The notes: generated by a model not told the origin, from the letters alone. A DNA stretch of 5,721 nucleotides from Anaerolineales bacterium (GCA_028689195.1 JAQTWR010000207.1:1-5721), one strand, 5' to 3'. Positions 1-5,139 are shown, counted from the stretch's first letter. Made by a program: numbers and translations.

Positions 1-493
1 TCACGACGTAAAGCCACGGGGAAAATCTTTGCACATGGATGAGCGTCACGCCCGCGTGAACGCGCAAGACAAATCCAGTTGCGATAATTAACACATCCAA
101 AATGGGAACGTGCTTGAGCCATTTTGAATACGCCATGTTGATGATGAAGTAAATCAAAACGACGATTGCGAAGTTGGGCGCAAGAAAATAAGCGGCGGCA
201 AAGGTAAACGCGACCAGAAAAATCCCCGCGAGCCACGCCGCGCCGACGGGCAACTTCCCCGACGGAATGGGACGATTTTTCTTTTCGGGGTGCTGGCGGT
301 CGGCTTCAATATCGGCGAGGTCGTTGAAGACGTAAACGCTGGACGAGATAAGGCAAAACAGCGCGAAGCCCGCGAGCGTATGTAAAAAGGATTTTGGATT
401 AAGCAGTTGCTTGTCGAAAACAAGCGCGGCAAAAATGAAAACGTTTTTTGTCCACTGACGCGGACGCATGGTTTTGAGCAGGGCGGTTAACAT
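1..493 (-). CDS. UbiA-family prenyltransferase, decaprenyl-phosphate phosphoribosyltransferase-like (3' end cut by window)
   Basis: The minus strand encodes 164 codons from ATG at 493 with no stop before the window edge, so the C-terminal part is missing. The product is an integral membrane protein. The N-terminus has the R-P-x-Q-W-T-K-N signature (residues 10-17), typical of the phosphoribosyltransferase branch of the UbiA superfamily. The first Asp-rich motif is N57-D58-x-x-D61-x-x-x-D65, followed by H68-P69-x-K71 and R74-P75-I76-x-S78-G79, which bind Mg and the diphosphate substrate. Hydrophobic helices lie at about 18-26, 37-56, 84-104, 107-122 and 131-143. Y122-S123 and D133 fit the loop leading into helix 5. 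Known relatives transfer a phosphoribosyl or aryl group to or from polyprenyl phosphate for envelope precursors; the exact substrate cannot be read here. There is no clear ribosome-binding site, and the second Met (residue 9) is an alternative start. It diverges from tlyA. The UbiA family is certain; the subfamily is likely. Confidence 0.88.
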   Translation of the reverse strand, partial: MLTALLKTMRPRQWTKNVFIFAALVFDKQLLNPKSFLHTLAGFALFCLISSSVYVFNDLADIEADRQHPEKKNRPIPSGKLPVGAAWLAGIFLVAFTFAAAYFLAPNFAIVVLIYFIINMAYSKWLKHVPILDVLIIATGFVLRVHAGVTLIHVQRFSPWLYVV

Positions 494-499
494 GAAGAT

Positions 500-505
500 A
501 TTTTA
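500..505 (-). promoter_or_regulatory. Candidate -10 box (TAAAAT) of the UbiA-like gene, possible leaderless start
   Basis: On the minus strand TAAAAT is followed by exactly 6 nt and then the ATG at 493. This spacing would put the transcription start at or next to the start codon, and no Shine-Dalgarno sequence is visible. A second option is a TTGAAT -35 (536-541) with a CATAAA-type -10 about 17 nt downstream, which would give a short leader. This is inferred from sequence only. Confidence 0.35.
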
Positions 506-543
506 CCTGTATTTTATGGAAGTCAGTTTACAGTTATTCAAAG

Positions 544-549
544 TAAAAT
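544..549 (+). promoter_or_regulatory. Candidate -10 box (TAAAAT) of tlyA, possible leaderless start
   Basis: TAAAAT lies exactly 6 nt before the tlyA ATG at 556. There is no good -35 at the standard distance; TTTACA at 527-532 is too close, with an 11-nt spacer. The only purine run before the ATG is GAAG at 551-554, too near to act as a Shine-Dalgarno. The layout mirrors that of the divergent gene and fits a leaderless mRNA. Confidence 0.35.
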
Positions 550-555
550 AGAAGC

Positions 556-1374
556 ATGGCAAAAACAAGATTGGATGTGCTGCTCGTCGAACGCGGATTA
601 GCCGAATCGCGCGCGAAGGCGCAAGCGTTGATTATGGCGGGGCAGGTGCGCGCGAATGGAGAGGTCGTCCTCAAATCTGGGATGGCGGTATCGAACGCCA
701 CCAAACTCGAAGTGGATTCCGGTCCGCGCTTTGTTTCTCGCGGCGGAGAAAAACTGGACGCCGCGCTCGAAGCCTTCGCGATTGACGTGAAGGGCTTGAC
801 CTGCGCCGACGTGGGCGCATCCACCGGCGGATTTACCGATTGCATGTTGCAGCGCGGCGCGGAAAAAGTCTACGCGATTGACGTTGGCAAAGGAATCCTG
901 CATTGGAAATTGAGAAACTATGCGCGCGTAATCGTAATGGAAGAAACCAATGCGCGCCATGTAGAGTCGCTGCCTGAGAAAGTTCCCTTCGTCACTGTGG
1001 ACGCTTCTTTCATTTCGTTGAAGATATTGTTGCCCGTAATAAAAAAATGGTTAACCGAAAACGCGCAACTGGTTTGCCTCATCAAGCCGCAGTTTGAAGC
1101 GGGCAAGAAAGACGTTTCGCGCGGCGACGGCGTGATCCGCGACGTTGAAATTCACAAACAGGTTTTGTTGGACGTGTTGGCGTTCGCCGTGAATGAGGGC
1201 TTTGGTTTGCGCGGATTGATCAAATCTCCGCTGTTGGGTCCCAAAGGCAATACCGAATTTTTAGTCTGGCTCGACCTTGCCGAAAACAAAAATCCGATTG
1301 AAGAATTAGCAAACGATGTTATGCAAAACTCTCCCTCATCCCCAACCCTACTCCCAGAGGGGAAGGGAGTCTGA
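556..1374 (+). CDS. tlyA: TlyA family rRNA (cytidine-2'-O)-methyltransferase / hemolysin A-like
   Basis: The protein is 272 aa, close to the usual TlyA size. Residues 4-60 form an S4 RNA-binding domain (R-L-D-x-L-L-V-E-R-G-L at 5-15, then S-R-x-x-A). R62-G63-G64-x-K66-L67 links it to the Rossmann-type FtsJ/RrmJ methyltransferase domain. The SAM-binding motif is D85-V-G-A-S-T-G-G-F-T-D95, followed by Y106-A-I-D109. The catalytic K-D-K-E tetrad appears complete: K66, D149 (in V-D-A-S-F-I-S-L), K177 (in I-K-P-Q-F-E) and E234 (in G-N-T-E-F). Characterised TlyA proteins 2'-O-methylate cytidines in 16S and/or 23S rRNA and affect capreomycin sensitivity; the hemolysin label is historical. The ATG at 556 gives the expected S4 start. 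Residues from about 260 to 272 are encoded inside a palindromic repeat and are unlikely to be ancestral. The family call is secure; the target nucleotides are inferred from relatives. Confidence 0.95.
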   Translation: MAKTRLDVLLVERGLAESRAKAQALIMAGQVRANGEVVLKSGMAVSNATKLEVDSGPRFVSRGGEKLDAALEAFAIDVKGLTCADVGASTGGFTDCMLQRGAEKVYAIDVGKGILHWKLRNYARVIVMEETNARHVESLPEKVPFVTVDASFISLKILLPVIKKWLTENAQLVCLIKPQFEAGKKDVSRGDGVIRDVEIHKQVLLDVLAFAVNEGFGLRGLIKSPLLGPKGNTEFLVWLDLAENKNPIEELANDVMQNSPSSPTLLPEGKGV

Positions 1375-1412
1375 TTCCCCTCTCCTTGCGGGAGAGGGGA
1401 TAGGGGCGAGGG
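1333..1412. repeat. C/G-rich palindromic repeat overlapping the tlyA 3' end
   Basis: Outer arms at 1333-1355 and 1390-1412 are 23 nt each and match at 17 of 23 positions as an inverted repeat (ccctc...ctccc against ggga...gaggg). Inside lies a perfect 9-bp stem, agaggggaa (1356-1364) with ttcccctct (1375-1383), and a 10-nt loop that contains the tlyA TGA (1372-1374). It resembles the dispersed 'ccctcaccccctaacccctctccc' type repeats of many environmental bacterial genomes. The folded RNA could also help stop transcription or protect the mRNA end, but there is no U-tract directly after it, so a classic terminator is not supported. Confidence 0.75.
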
Positions 1413-1424
1413 TAAAATAACAAC

Positions 1425-1471
1425 GCGTCGCGTCTTGTTTTTAGATTATTTTGACAGGCAGGGCGCGACGC
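1425..1471. promoter_or_regulatory. 8-bp inverted repeat spanning a TTGACA box upstream of the ATL gene
   Basis: gcgtcgcg (1425-1432) and cgcgacgc (1464-1471) are perfect inverted repeats 31 nt apart. A perfect -35 hexamer, TTGACA, sits at 1451-1456 between them. A weak -10 (taattc, 1473-1478, 16-nt spacer) follows the right arm. The arrangement could be a promoter with an operator, or simply another small palindromic repeat. The promoter reading depends on the -35 only and is tentative. Confidence 0.3.
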
Positions 1472-1490
1472 ATAATTCACGAAAATAACA

Positions 1491-1496
1491 AAAGGA
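1491..1496 (+). promoter_or_regulatory. Ribosome-binding site of the ATL gene
   Basis: AAAGGA is followed by 7 nt and then the ATG at 1504. This is good Shine-Dalgarno spacing and selects that start over the overlapping frame that opens at 1451. Confidence 0.7.
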
Positions 1497-1503
1497 AAAT
1501 TTT

Positions 1504-1893
1504 ATGCCGCAATTTACAACTCCCCCAAATCCGCAAATTTTCTATGCCCAAGTATGGCATATTGTCCGCCAAATTCCGCGCGGAAAGGTTGCCTCGTATG
1601 GGCAGATTGCCAAAATGCTTCCGCCGCCCGCCGGCGTGGAAATCGAGACCTACGTCGCGTTTGGTCCGCTTTGGGTGGGCGGCGCGATGGCGCATTGTCC
1701 GCCTGATGTGCCGTGGCAGCGTGTGATCAATTCCAAAGGCGAGATCAGCGAACGCGACGGCGCGGACGCGCGACGACATCTTCTGCTGTTGCACGAAGAA
1801 GGCGTGGTTTTGAATCCGCGCGGGCGTATTGATTTGAAGAAATATGGATGGAAAGGTTTAAGCCCCGACGTAACGCAAGAAACGTTGTTCTAA
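1504..1893 (+). CDS. Alkyltransferase-like (ATL) protein, MGMT/Ogt-family DNA-binding domain without the acceptor Cys
   Basis: The protein is 129 aa and consists only of the C-terminal DNA-binding domain of O6-alkylguanine-DNA alkyltransferase. The helix-turn-helix starts with I24-P25-R26-G27-K28-V29-x-x-Y32-G33-Q34-I35-A36. V58-G59-G60-A61-M62 is the conserved recognition-helix end. The active-site P-C-H-R-V of real alkyltransferases reads P70-W71-Q72-R73-V74-I75-N76, so the alkyl-accepting Cys is Trp. ATL proteins with this change bind O6-alkylguanine, flip it out and recruit nucleotide excision repair instead of removing the alkyl group. C65 lies six residues upstream and is not at the acceptor position. 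The residue before W57-V58-G59, where relatives carry the DNA-intercalating arginine finger (A-R-x-V-G), is L56. A short insertion (about 40-52) separates the helix-turn-helix from that motif. The gene has its own AAAGGA site. The family is confident; the repair role is inferred. Confidence 0.88.
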   Translation: MPQFTTPPNPQIFYAQVWHIVRQIPRGKVASYGQIAKMLPPPAGVEIETYVAFGPLWVGGAMAHCPPDVPWQRVINSKGEISERDGADARRHLLLLHEEGVVLNPRGRIDLKKYGWKGLSPDVTQETLF

Positions 1894-1909
1894 CGTGAAT
1901 AATAGTAGG

Positions 1910-2067
1910 TACAGCGTAAAGAAAGTCTGTTTGTTTTTTTTCTCTTGCCAATGTCATTCCGAGCGTAGCGAGGAATCTTTACGATAGTCTCAAAGACCCT
2001 TCGCTAACGCTCAGGGTGACAACTTGACGGGGATTTGAGAAGTTTCGATTACTTTCTTTACGGTGTA
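1910..2067. mobile_element. MITE-like element, family A, complete copy with TA at both ends
   Basis: The element proper is 1912-2065 (154 bp). Its terminal inverted repeats are CAGCGTAAAGAAAGT (1912-1926) and ACTTTCTTTACGGTG (2051-2065), matching at 14 of 15 positions. TA dinucleotides lie directly outside both ends (1910-1911 and 2066-2067), as expected for target-site duplication by IS630/Tc1-mariner transposases. It contains no coding frame. Inside are a T-rich stretch and an imperfect hairpin: gagcgtagcgagg (1961-1973) pairs with cccttcgctaacgctc (1998-2012 region), within longer arms gtcatt.../...gggtgac. A second copy starts at 5571 and matches at 147 of 152 compared positions with no gaps. 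Assignment to the IS630 type rests on the TA and the TIR form only; no parent transposase is in the window. Confidence 0.72.
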
Positions 2068-2102
2068 GTAGTAAGCCTGTTTCAAGGATTTTGGATCTTT
2101 GA

Positions 2103-2191
2103 GATTTGCCGTGATAAGCCACAACCCGTAGCGCGACATTAATGTCGCGCCGCCACAGATAGCAAAAAACCAGAAATCATCACGGCAATTC
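2103..2191. repeat. Palindromic block D: nested inverted repeats around a perfect 20-nt palindrome
   Basis: ttgccgtgat (2106-2115) and atcacggcaa (2179-2188) form a perfect 10-bp inverted repeat, extendable to 13 of 15 matches over 2103-2117 and 2177-2191. Between them, off centre, is a perfect self-complementary 20-mer at 2131-2150 (gcgcgacatt and its complement). No second copy is in the window and no reading frame is supported. It may be another dispersed repeat or a structured RNA; the sequence does not decide. Confidence 0.55.
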
Positions 2192-2332
2192 CTAAGGGTT
2201 CGTGAAAATATAACTTCCCTTTGTTAGCGTCATTGCGAGCGCAGCGAAGCAATCTTTTATTCATAAAATGGGGATTGCTTCGTCGCTCCTCTCCTCGCAA
2301 TGACGGAAGTTAATAATTTACAAACCCTAAAG
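2191..2332 (+). repeat. Hairpin repeat, family B, intact copy (core 2211-2312)
   Basis: The 102-bp core begins with taacttcc (2211-2218) and ends with ggaagtta (2305-2312). Within it gtcattgcgag (2229-2239) pairs perfectly with ctcgcaatgac (2294-2304), and cgaagcaatc (2245-2254) with gattgcttcg (2273-2282). An A/T-rich loop lies between. Flanks continue as weaker inverted repeats (2191-2218 against 2305-2332, 20 of 28 matches, including agggtt/aaccct). A second, inverted and partly deleted copy is at 5294-5385. The arm 'gtcattgcgagcgcagcga' resembles the arm 'gtcattccgagcgtagcga' in family A, so the two families share an arm sequence. Confidence 0.75.
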
Positions 2333-2436
2333 AGCCGGAATTTTAGCCGCGAATTTCACGAATTCTCGCGGATTTTCAAACTAAATCCGCATAAATCCGT
2401 GCAAATCGGTGAAATCTGTGGCAAGGGTTTGAAATT
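2315..2436. repeat. Imperfect palindrome repeat, family C, copy 1, abutting the holA stop
   Basis: The block is a run of 'ccgcgaattt / atccgcg / aaatccgt' units. gccgcgaatttcacgaattc (from 2346) pairs imperfectly with the right half ending in ggtgaaatctgtggc (2408-2422). The outer ends aatttacaaaccct (2315-2328) and agggtttgaaatt (2424-2436) are also inverted repeats, so the element reaches the last base of the holA stop codon. A related block is at 5394-5505. It overlaps the flank of family B, and the exact boundary between them is unclear. Confidence 0.55.
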
Positions 2437-3401
2437 TATCTTCCCGCAAGTTCAACGATCAACGTATCAAGAGCCAGGTCTAATGTGATCTGGCTCGTTT
2501 TGACTCTTTCGTCAATGGTCAGCAAACGATGGTAAATATTTTCAAGAGATTCCATCGAAAAGCGATTCGCCTGCCCCGCCGTTTTTTCCGCGACAAAGGG
2601 ATGGACTCTCAACGCGCGCGCCACGTCGTCTTTGTTTCCGCGCCCGTCTAAAATCTCGCGCGCTTGAAGCAGCAAGCGGAATTGACGCACGACCATGCCC
2701 CACAACGAGAACGCGTCTTCGTTTTCCAACAGGCGATGTAAAAGCCTTTGCGCGATTTTTCCGTTGCCTTGCGAGAGCGCATCTACGAAATCGAATACGC
2801 TTTGCTGCGAAGTGACGATGCAAACAGATTCAACGTCCGAGCCGCGCACGGGGCGCGACCAATTGACGTACGCCAACAACTTCGCAAGTTCCATCCCTGC
2901 CTGACGCGTGTCCACGCCGACCATTTCCGCGAGTTTTGCGGCGGCGGGCGGTTCGATGACGCCGTTTTGTTTCTTCGCTTCGTTGATGATCCAGCCGGGC
3001 ATATCGCGTTGTTTGGGCTGCATGAACGCCTGCGTTTTGACCAGCGCGGAATTTTTCTCCGCCCATTTGAGCAGCCAGTGTTTTGTAATTTCCTTCGGTT
3101 CGATTATTTCGTGAATGACGAGTTTTACAGAATCAGGCGCGCGGCTGATATATTCCTCGAATTTTTTGCGCGTGGCGGGATTGTTATATTTCGCGGACGG
3201 ATTCGCAAGAATGACCAATCGCTTTGGCGCGAGGAAGGGCATGGCGTTCAGCGCGTTGTTGAATTCCTCGTCGCTTGTGCCGCGAGCCTCGAAGCGCGCG
3301 GTATTCATCCCCGCGGTGGTGGGGTCGCTGAAATCGGATTCAAAATCCTTTAATTTGCGCGCGATGGCAAATTCGTCGTTGCCGTAGAGGATGAAGAGCA
3401 T
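2436..3401 (-). CDS. holA: DNA polymerase III subunit delta (clamp loader)
   Basis: The protein is 321 aa from the ATG at 3401, close to the family length. The N-terminus M-L-F-I-L-Y-G-N-D-E-F (1-11) is the typical delta opening, where bacterial HolA reads x-x-Y-L-x-G-x-D-x-F/Y. The N-terminal half is the AAA+-like fold that opens the beta clamp. The C-terminal helical collar (about 210-321) shows the usual S-V-F-D-F-V-D-A-L, R-Q-F-R-L-L-L, H-P-F-V-A-E-K, and D-E-R-V-K-T-S...L-D-L-A-L-D-T-L-I pattern. It acts in the clamp-loader complex at the replication fork. The frame stays open upstream to 3779, but those 126 extra codons overlap the neighbouring DUF6391 gene, are very Arg-rich and do not resemble HolA. 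No Shine-Dalgarno precedes 3401. It is last in a minus-strand run, 50 nt after the DUF6391 gene. Confidence 0.9.
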   Translation of the reverse strand: MLFILYGNDEFAIARKLKDFESDFSDPTTAGMNTARFEARGTSDEEFNNALNAMPFLAPKRLVILANPSAKYNNPATRKKFEEYISRAPDSVKLVIHEIIEPKEITKHWLLKWAEKNSALVKTQAFMQPKQRDMPGWIINEAKKQNGVIEPPAAAKLAEMVGVDTRQAGMELAKLLAYVNWSRPVRGSDVESVCIVTSQQSVFDFVDALSQGNGKIAQRLLHRLLENEDAFSLWGMVVRQFRLLLQAREILDGRGNKDDVARALRVHPFVAEKTAGQANRFSMESLENIYHRLLTIDERVKTSQITLDLALDTLIVELAGR

Positions 3402-3451
3402 AAGGGGAAGGGATAAATTATGAAGGGTGAAAAATATAATGACGGCGGATA

Positions 3452-3937
3452 TTAGCGCGTGATGATTCGGTGAACGCCCTTGCGGATGTGGATGACGTCT
3501 ACGATTTGCAAATTTCCCATATCCGCTTCGGTGGTGACGCGCTGCTGAAGTTTGGGTCCGAGCGGGCGCGCGATGAGCACGCCGATTACGCCGAAGACGA
3601 CCGCAACAGGAAGGAGAAGAATCCGCGCGGCGGTGGATTTCGCTCCGCGCATCACGAGCCAACTCAGCGTCGCGCCAAAAAGCGCGTTGGTTGCGAGGTT
3701 GGTTCCGCAGCCTTCGTGGATGGCTAATCGGCTTTCGCCTTCGCGCAATCGCTCCAGCGCTTCCGTCGCGGCGATCCATACATCCTGCGTAGAAAAATCG
3801 CCGAGCAGGAAAAATCCCGTGGGGTTGGAATGTCCCGCCATTCTGCCGTGAGGCTGGCGCGCGAGCATGTGCAGCGTGGCGTGTTCGAGCGCGTGGTTGC
3901 GCCGTGTTTCGAGGATAAAAGGAAGATCGAGGATCAT
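3452..3937 (-). CDS. DUF6391-type small membrane protein
   Basis: The protein is 161 aa. N14-H15-A16-L17-E18-H19-A20-T21-L22-H23 near the N-terminus, G41-F42-F43-L44-L45-G46, a helix with A60-L61-E62-R63-L64, and H74-E75-G76-C77-G78-T79-N80-L81 match the pattern I know from DUF6391 proteins of cyanobacteria and other bacteria (H-A-L-E-H-A-T ... C-G-T-N-L). Two hydrophobic segments follow, about 81-96 and 105-123. They are separated by a short polar loop, so the protein is probably inner-membrane with the His-rich region in the cytosol or at the membrane face. The tail (124-161) has R-P-L-G-P-K-L-Q-Q. The ATG overlaps the dus stop as ATGA, which implies translational coupling. Function is unknown. 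The conserved His, Glu and Cys could bind a metal, but that is a guess. Confidence 0.75.
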   Translation of the reverse strand: MILDLPFILETRRNHALEHATLHMLARQPHGRMAGHSNPTGFFLLGDFSTQDVWIAATEALERLREGESRLAIHEGCGTNLATNALFGATLSWLVMRGAKSTAARILLLPVAVVFGVIGVLIARPLGPKLQQRVTTEADMGNLQIVDVIHIRKGVHRIITR

Positions 3938-4923
3938 ACGTTGATTATATGCTGTTCTGAGGTGACGGCGTAGATTTGGTCGAGCAGTTGCAGGAACTCG
4001 CCCGACGGCATGGGTTTGAGAATCTGTTTGCGTTCTTCGCGCGTGAGCGTTTTCATCAGCAAATATTGCACGGCGTATTTGCGGAATAATCGTTGACCGT
4101 CTTCTTCGCCGTAAAATTCCACGCTCTTTGCGAGATGCGTGTGGACGGCTTGCTTTACCATTTCGGGCGCGACCTGCTCGCGGTCGAGGCGCGAAAATAT
4201 CCAGGGATTTGCAAGCGCGCCGCGCCCGATCATTACCGCGTCGCAGCGGGTGTAGTTTTTCATTTTGTCAATATCTTCCACGCGCCGGACGTCGCCGTTC
4301 CCAATGACGGGAATCTTCGCGCACGATTTGACTTCGGCGATGGCGTCCCAGTTTGCGTCGCCGCTATACCGTTGTTCTTTTGTGCGCCCGTGAATGGCGA
4401 TGAGCGCGCCGCCGCATTCTTCCACGATGCGCGCAATGAGTTTGTAGTTTTTGTTTTTCTCCCACCCCAGGCGGATTTTGCCCGTGAGCGGAGTTTTCAA
4501 CTTCTTGCTGAGTTTGGTAAACAGCCGCGCGATTTTAAGCGGAGATTTCATCATGCCCACGCCCGCGCCGCGGTCGGATATGCTTTTGGCGGGACAGCCC
4601 ATGTTGACGTCGATAATATCGGGCTGCCATTGTTCCACGCGCAGCGCGGCTTCGATGATGTTGTCTACGTTGTCGCCGTAGAGTTGAAAAACAACGGGAC
4701 GTTCCGCTTCTTGAAAGTAGAGTTTCTTGGCGGGCTGTTTCGATTTGCCGAGAATCTTCTCCACCTTGACGAACTCGGTGTAGCTCATGGCGGAGCCTAA
4801 CTCGCGGCACAGCGAACGAAAGGGCCAGTCGGAATAGCCGTCCATAGGCGCGAGGATGACGTCTCCATAAATTGGCGTTTCGCGGATGCGGAAGGCGGGG
4901 GAGGCGGGTTCGTTCATATTCAC
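3934..4923 (-). CDS. dusB: tRNA-dihydrouridine synthase, DusB/NifR3 type
   Basis: The protein is 329 aa, a TIM-barrel flavoprotein that reduces uridines in the tRNA D-loop with NAD(P)H and FMN. Motifs in order are: L24-A25-P26-M27-D28-G29-Y30-S31-D32 (FMN site); Q80-L81-Y82-G83; D105-V106-N107-M108-G109-C110-P111 with the catalytic C110; K149-I150-R151-L152-G153; I177-H178-G179-R180-T181 with R185-Y186-S187-G188-D189-A190-x-W192; N209-G210-D211; and G233-R234-G235-A236-x-x-N239-P240-W241. A helical C-terminal tRNA-binding domain follows (about 250-329). All expected catalytic and FMN residues are present. Translation may begin at GTG 4923 or, two codons later, at ATG 4917; neither has a good Shine-Dalgarno. 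The gene lies 17 nt after the small lysine-rich gene and overlaps the next gene by 4 nt. The Dus family is certain. DusB rather than another Dus paralogue is likely from the G-C-P-A-K motif. Confidence 0.92.
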   Translation of the reverse strand: MNMNEPASPAFRIRETPIYGDVILAPMDGYSDWPFRSLCRELGSAMSYTEFVKVEKILGKSKQPAKKLYFQEAERPVVFQLYGDNVDNIIEAALRVEQWQPDIIDVNMGCPAKSISDRGAGVGMMKSPLKIARLFTKLSKKLKTPLTGKIRLGWEKNKNYKLIARIVEECGGALIAIHGRTKEQRYSGDANWDAIAEVKSCAKIPVIGNGDVRRVEDIDKMKNYTRCDAVMIGRGALANPWIFSRLDREQVAPEMVKQAVHTHLAKSVEFYGEEDGQRLFRKYAVQYLLMKTLTREERKQILKPMPSGEFLQLLDQIYAVTSEQHIINV

Positions 4924-4940
4924 GGGGCTTTTTTACTTAT

Positions 4941-5126
4941 TTATGCGGCGGGCTTTTCTGGCGATTGATCTGCGGACGTTTCTTTTGGCTCTGGAGTCGT
5001 CGGCGTCTCTTCCGCTTTGGTCTGGCTGTTTTTTCTAATCTGCTTGAGCTTCTCTTTCTGCTCTTTCTTGCGTTTCTTGTCCAATTCCTTCTTACGTTTT
5101 TCGTATTGATAGTTTACTTTTGGCAA
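4941..5126 (-). CDS. Small lysine-rich conserved protein, TTG start
   Basis: The protein is 61 aa. Residues 5-12 read N-Y-Q-Y-E-K-R-K, followed by a long K/E/Q/R-rich stretch to about 33 that should form a charged helix or coiled coil. The tail (34-61) is rich in T, P, E and A and probably disordered. The start resembles small bacterial hypothetical proteins that open with 'YQYEKRQKELAKKKK', which I recall but cannot verify here. The TTG codon is supported by AAAGGA 7 nt upstream and a TATAAT further up. No in-frame ATG fits. It is the first gene of the dus-DUF6391-holA run. The charge pattern would suit contact with RNA or ribosomes, but no function is assigned. Opposite-strand frames here are the low-complexity complement and are not genes. 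Confidence 0.7.
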   Translation of the reverse strand: MPKVNYQYEKRKKELDKKRKKEQKEKLKQIRKNSQTKAEETPTTPEPKETSADQSPEKPAA

Positions 5127-5133
5127 TTTAACA

Positions 5134-5139
5134 TCCTTT
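5134..5139 (-). promoter_or_regulatory. Ribosome-binding site deciding the TTG start, in a small hairpin loop
   Basis: AAAGGA on the minus strand ends 7 nt before the TTG at 5126. It lies in the loop of a 5-bp stem (aacat 5130-5134 with atgtt 5141-5145, loop 5135-5140), overlapping the stem by one base. The stem is short and may be chance. Confidence 0.6.

Noticed and set aside
154..432. 92-codon minus-strand frame inside the UbiA-like gene
   Set aside because: It overlaps the real UbiA frame in another phase and has a Ser/Pro/Arg-rich composition with no motif.
1375..1420. Rho-independent terminator after tlyA
   Set aside because: A strong hairpin exists, but it is followed by gtaaaataa and not by a T-run, so it is annotated only as a repeat.
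1953..2254. Possible CRISPR array because of repeated palindromic units
   Set aside because: The units differ from one another, have no regular spacing or unique spacers, and no cas genes are near; they are dispersed hairpin repeats.
2300..2488. 62-aa plus-strand frame across the repeats into holA
   Set aside because: It runs through palindromic repeats and the holA 3' end, with no ribosome-binding site and no coding character.
2748..3353. 201-codon open frame on the plus strand opposite holA
   Set aside because: It is antisense to a clear HolA protein, with an Arg/Phe-rich composition typical of a shadow frame.
4093..4800. 235-codon open frame on the plus strand opposite dus
   Set aside because: It is the complement of a strongly conserved Dus coding region, resembles no family I know, and has no ribosome-binding site.
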